A stretch of 5,008 nt of DNA from an uncultured Chloroflexota bacterium (lineage in GTDB: Bacteria; Chloroflexota; Anaerolineae; Aggregatilineales; Phototrophicaceae), in contig CALMZT010000010.1 in the NCBI GenBank assembly GCA_937870805.1, positions 1 through 5,008 on the forward strand. The letters are read 5' to 3'. Each line of letters starts with the position of its first letter. Position 1 is the first letter of the stretch. Made by a program: the position numbers and the translations under genes. The notes beneath the pieces were generated by a model. It was not told where the DNA came from and did no database searches. It saw nothing but the letters and a program-made list of their open reading frames with translations. Positions 4,815 through 5,008 of this stretch are shown here, in pieces.

Positions 4815-5008
4815 CCAGCCTCTTCTGGTAGCTGAATGTCCGCTCACAACAGAATACGCCGCGCGGATAATCAGCTTTTCGTAGATTTCAGTAAAGATGG
4901 TTTGAAGATGGGATGAGCGAGAACAAGGGGCTTAAAGGCTTGTCCGAAATTAGAAATGGATGTGGTGAGGGAAACAAGTGGCGAAAGACTCGCGTTTTAC
5001 CTCACCCC
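4815..5008. other. Non-coding tail after the propeller gene
   Basis: No gene is seen. A 5-bp hairpin, ACCAG/CTGGT (4814-4818 and 4825-4829), starts at the stop codon but lacks a T-run, so it is a poor terminator. The last 45 bp form the imperfect hairpin listed separately. Any gene beginning beyond 5008 cannot be judged. Confidence 0.55.
4964..5006. repeat. Long imperfect inverted repeat at the right edge
   Basis: GGTGAGG (4964-4970) pairs perfectly with CCTCACC (5000-5006). After one mismatch AAA (4972-4974) pairs with TTT (4996-4998), and an inner stem GCGA (4981-4984) pairs with TCGC (4990-4993) around a 5-nt loop, leaving a bulge between. It may be a terminator-like structure or the edge of a dispersed repeat; the window ends too soon to tell. 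Confidence 0.5.

Noticed and set aside
4218..4847. 209-codon minus-strand frame and other frames (3947-4255, 4531-4884) over the propeller gene
   Set aside because: They are shadows of the repetitive plus-strand gene; their apparent repeats simply mirror its repeat units.

Overview
The window looks like a stretch of bacterial chromosome, most likely from a Chloroflexota (Anaerolineae-like) organism. That assignment is an inference. It rests on the sequence character of a clear DnaA, a SpoVS-family protein outside any sporulation operon, a secreted protein built of repeated 'WDG...NLTNTP' units, and a GTG-containing intergenic palindrome of a kind I associate with such genomes. No RNA gene, CRISPR array or insertion sequence was found.

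Layout. (1) Positions 1-1122, minus strand: the first 374 codons of dnaA (domains I-III). The DNA-binding domain IV lies beyond the left edge. (2) Positions 1123-1752: a 630-bp AT-rich gap between dnaA and the plus-strand genes. It holds a good minus-strand dnaA promoter, two hairpins in the dnaA leader, a nested dyad, and five exact copies plus one single-mismatch copy of the 9-mer TTTGGGATA in both orientations. Written as TTATCCCAAA, the motif differs from the classical DnaA box (TTATCCACAA) at two positions. I propose this gap is the chromosomal origin (oriC) with a lineage-specific DnaA box. (3) Positions 1753-2998, plus strand: a likely two-gene operon of spoVS-like (Alba-fold family) and a PHP-domain phosphatase of the RNase AM / nucleoside-bisphosphate phosphatase family. 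(4) Positions 2999-3416: a gene-free gap with a palindromic repeat remnant and a promoter. (5) Positions 3417-4814, plus strand: a secreted or membrane-anchored beta-propeller-like protein with nine repeats of 42-44 residues, six of which carry a conserved cysteine pair. (6) Positions 4815-5008: a non-coding tail ending in a long imperfect hairpin.

How it fits together. If the gap at 1123-1752 is the origin, dnaA to the left and spoVS-PHP to the right are all transcribed away from it, in the direction of the forks. The same motif would serve initiation and autoregulation of dnaA, and a degenerate copy sits at the predicted start of the spoVS transcript. The origin proposal is the most interesting item here; the propeller protein's cysteine pairs come second.
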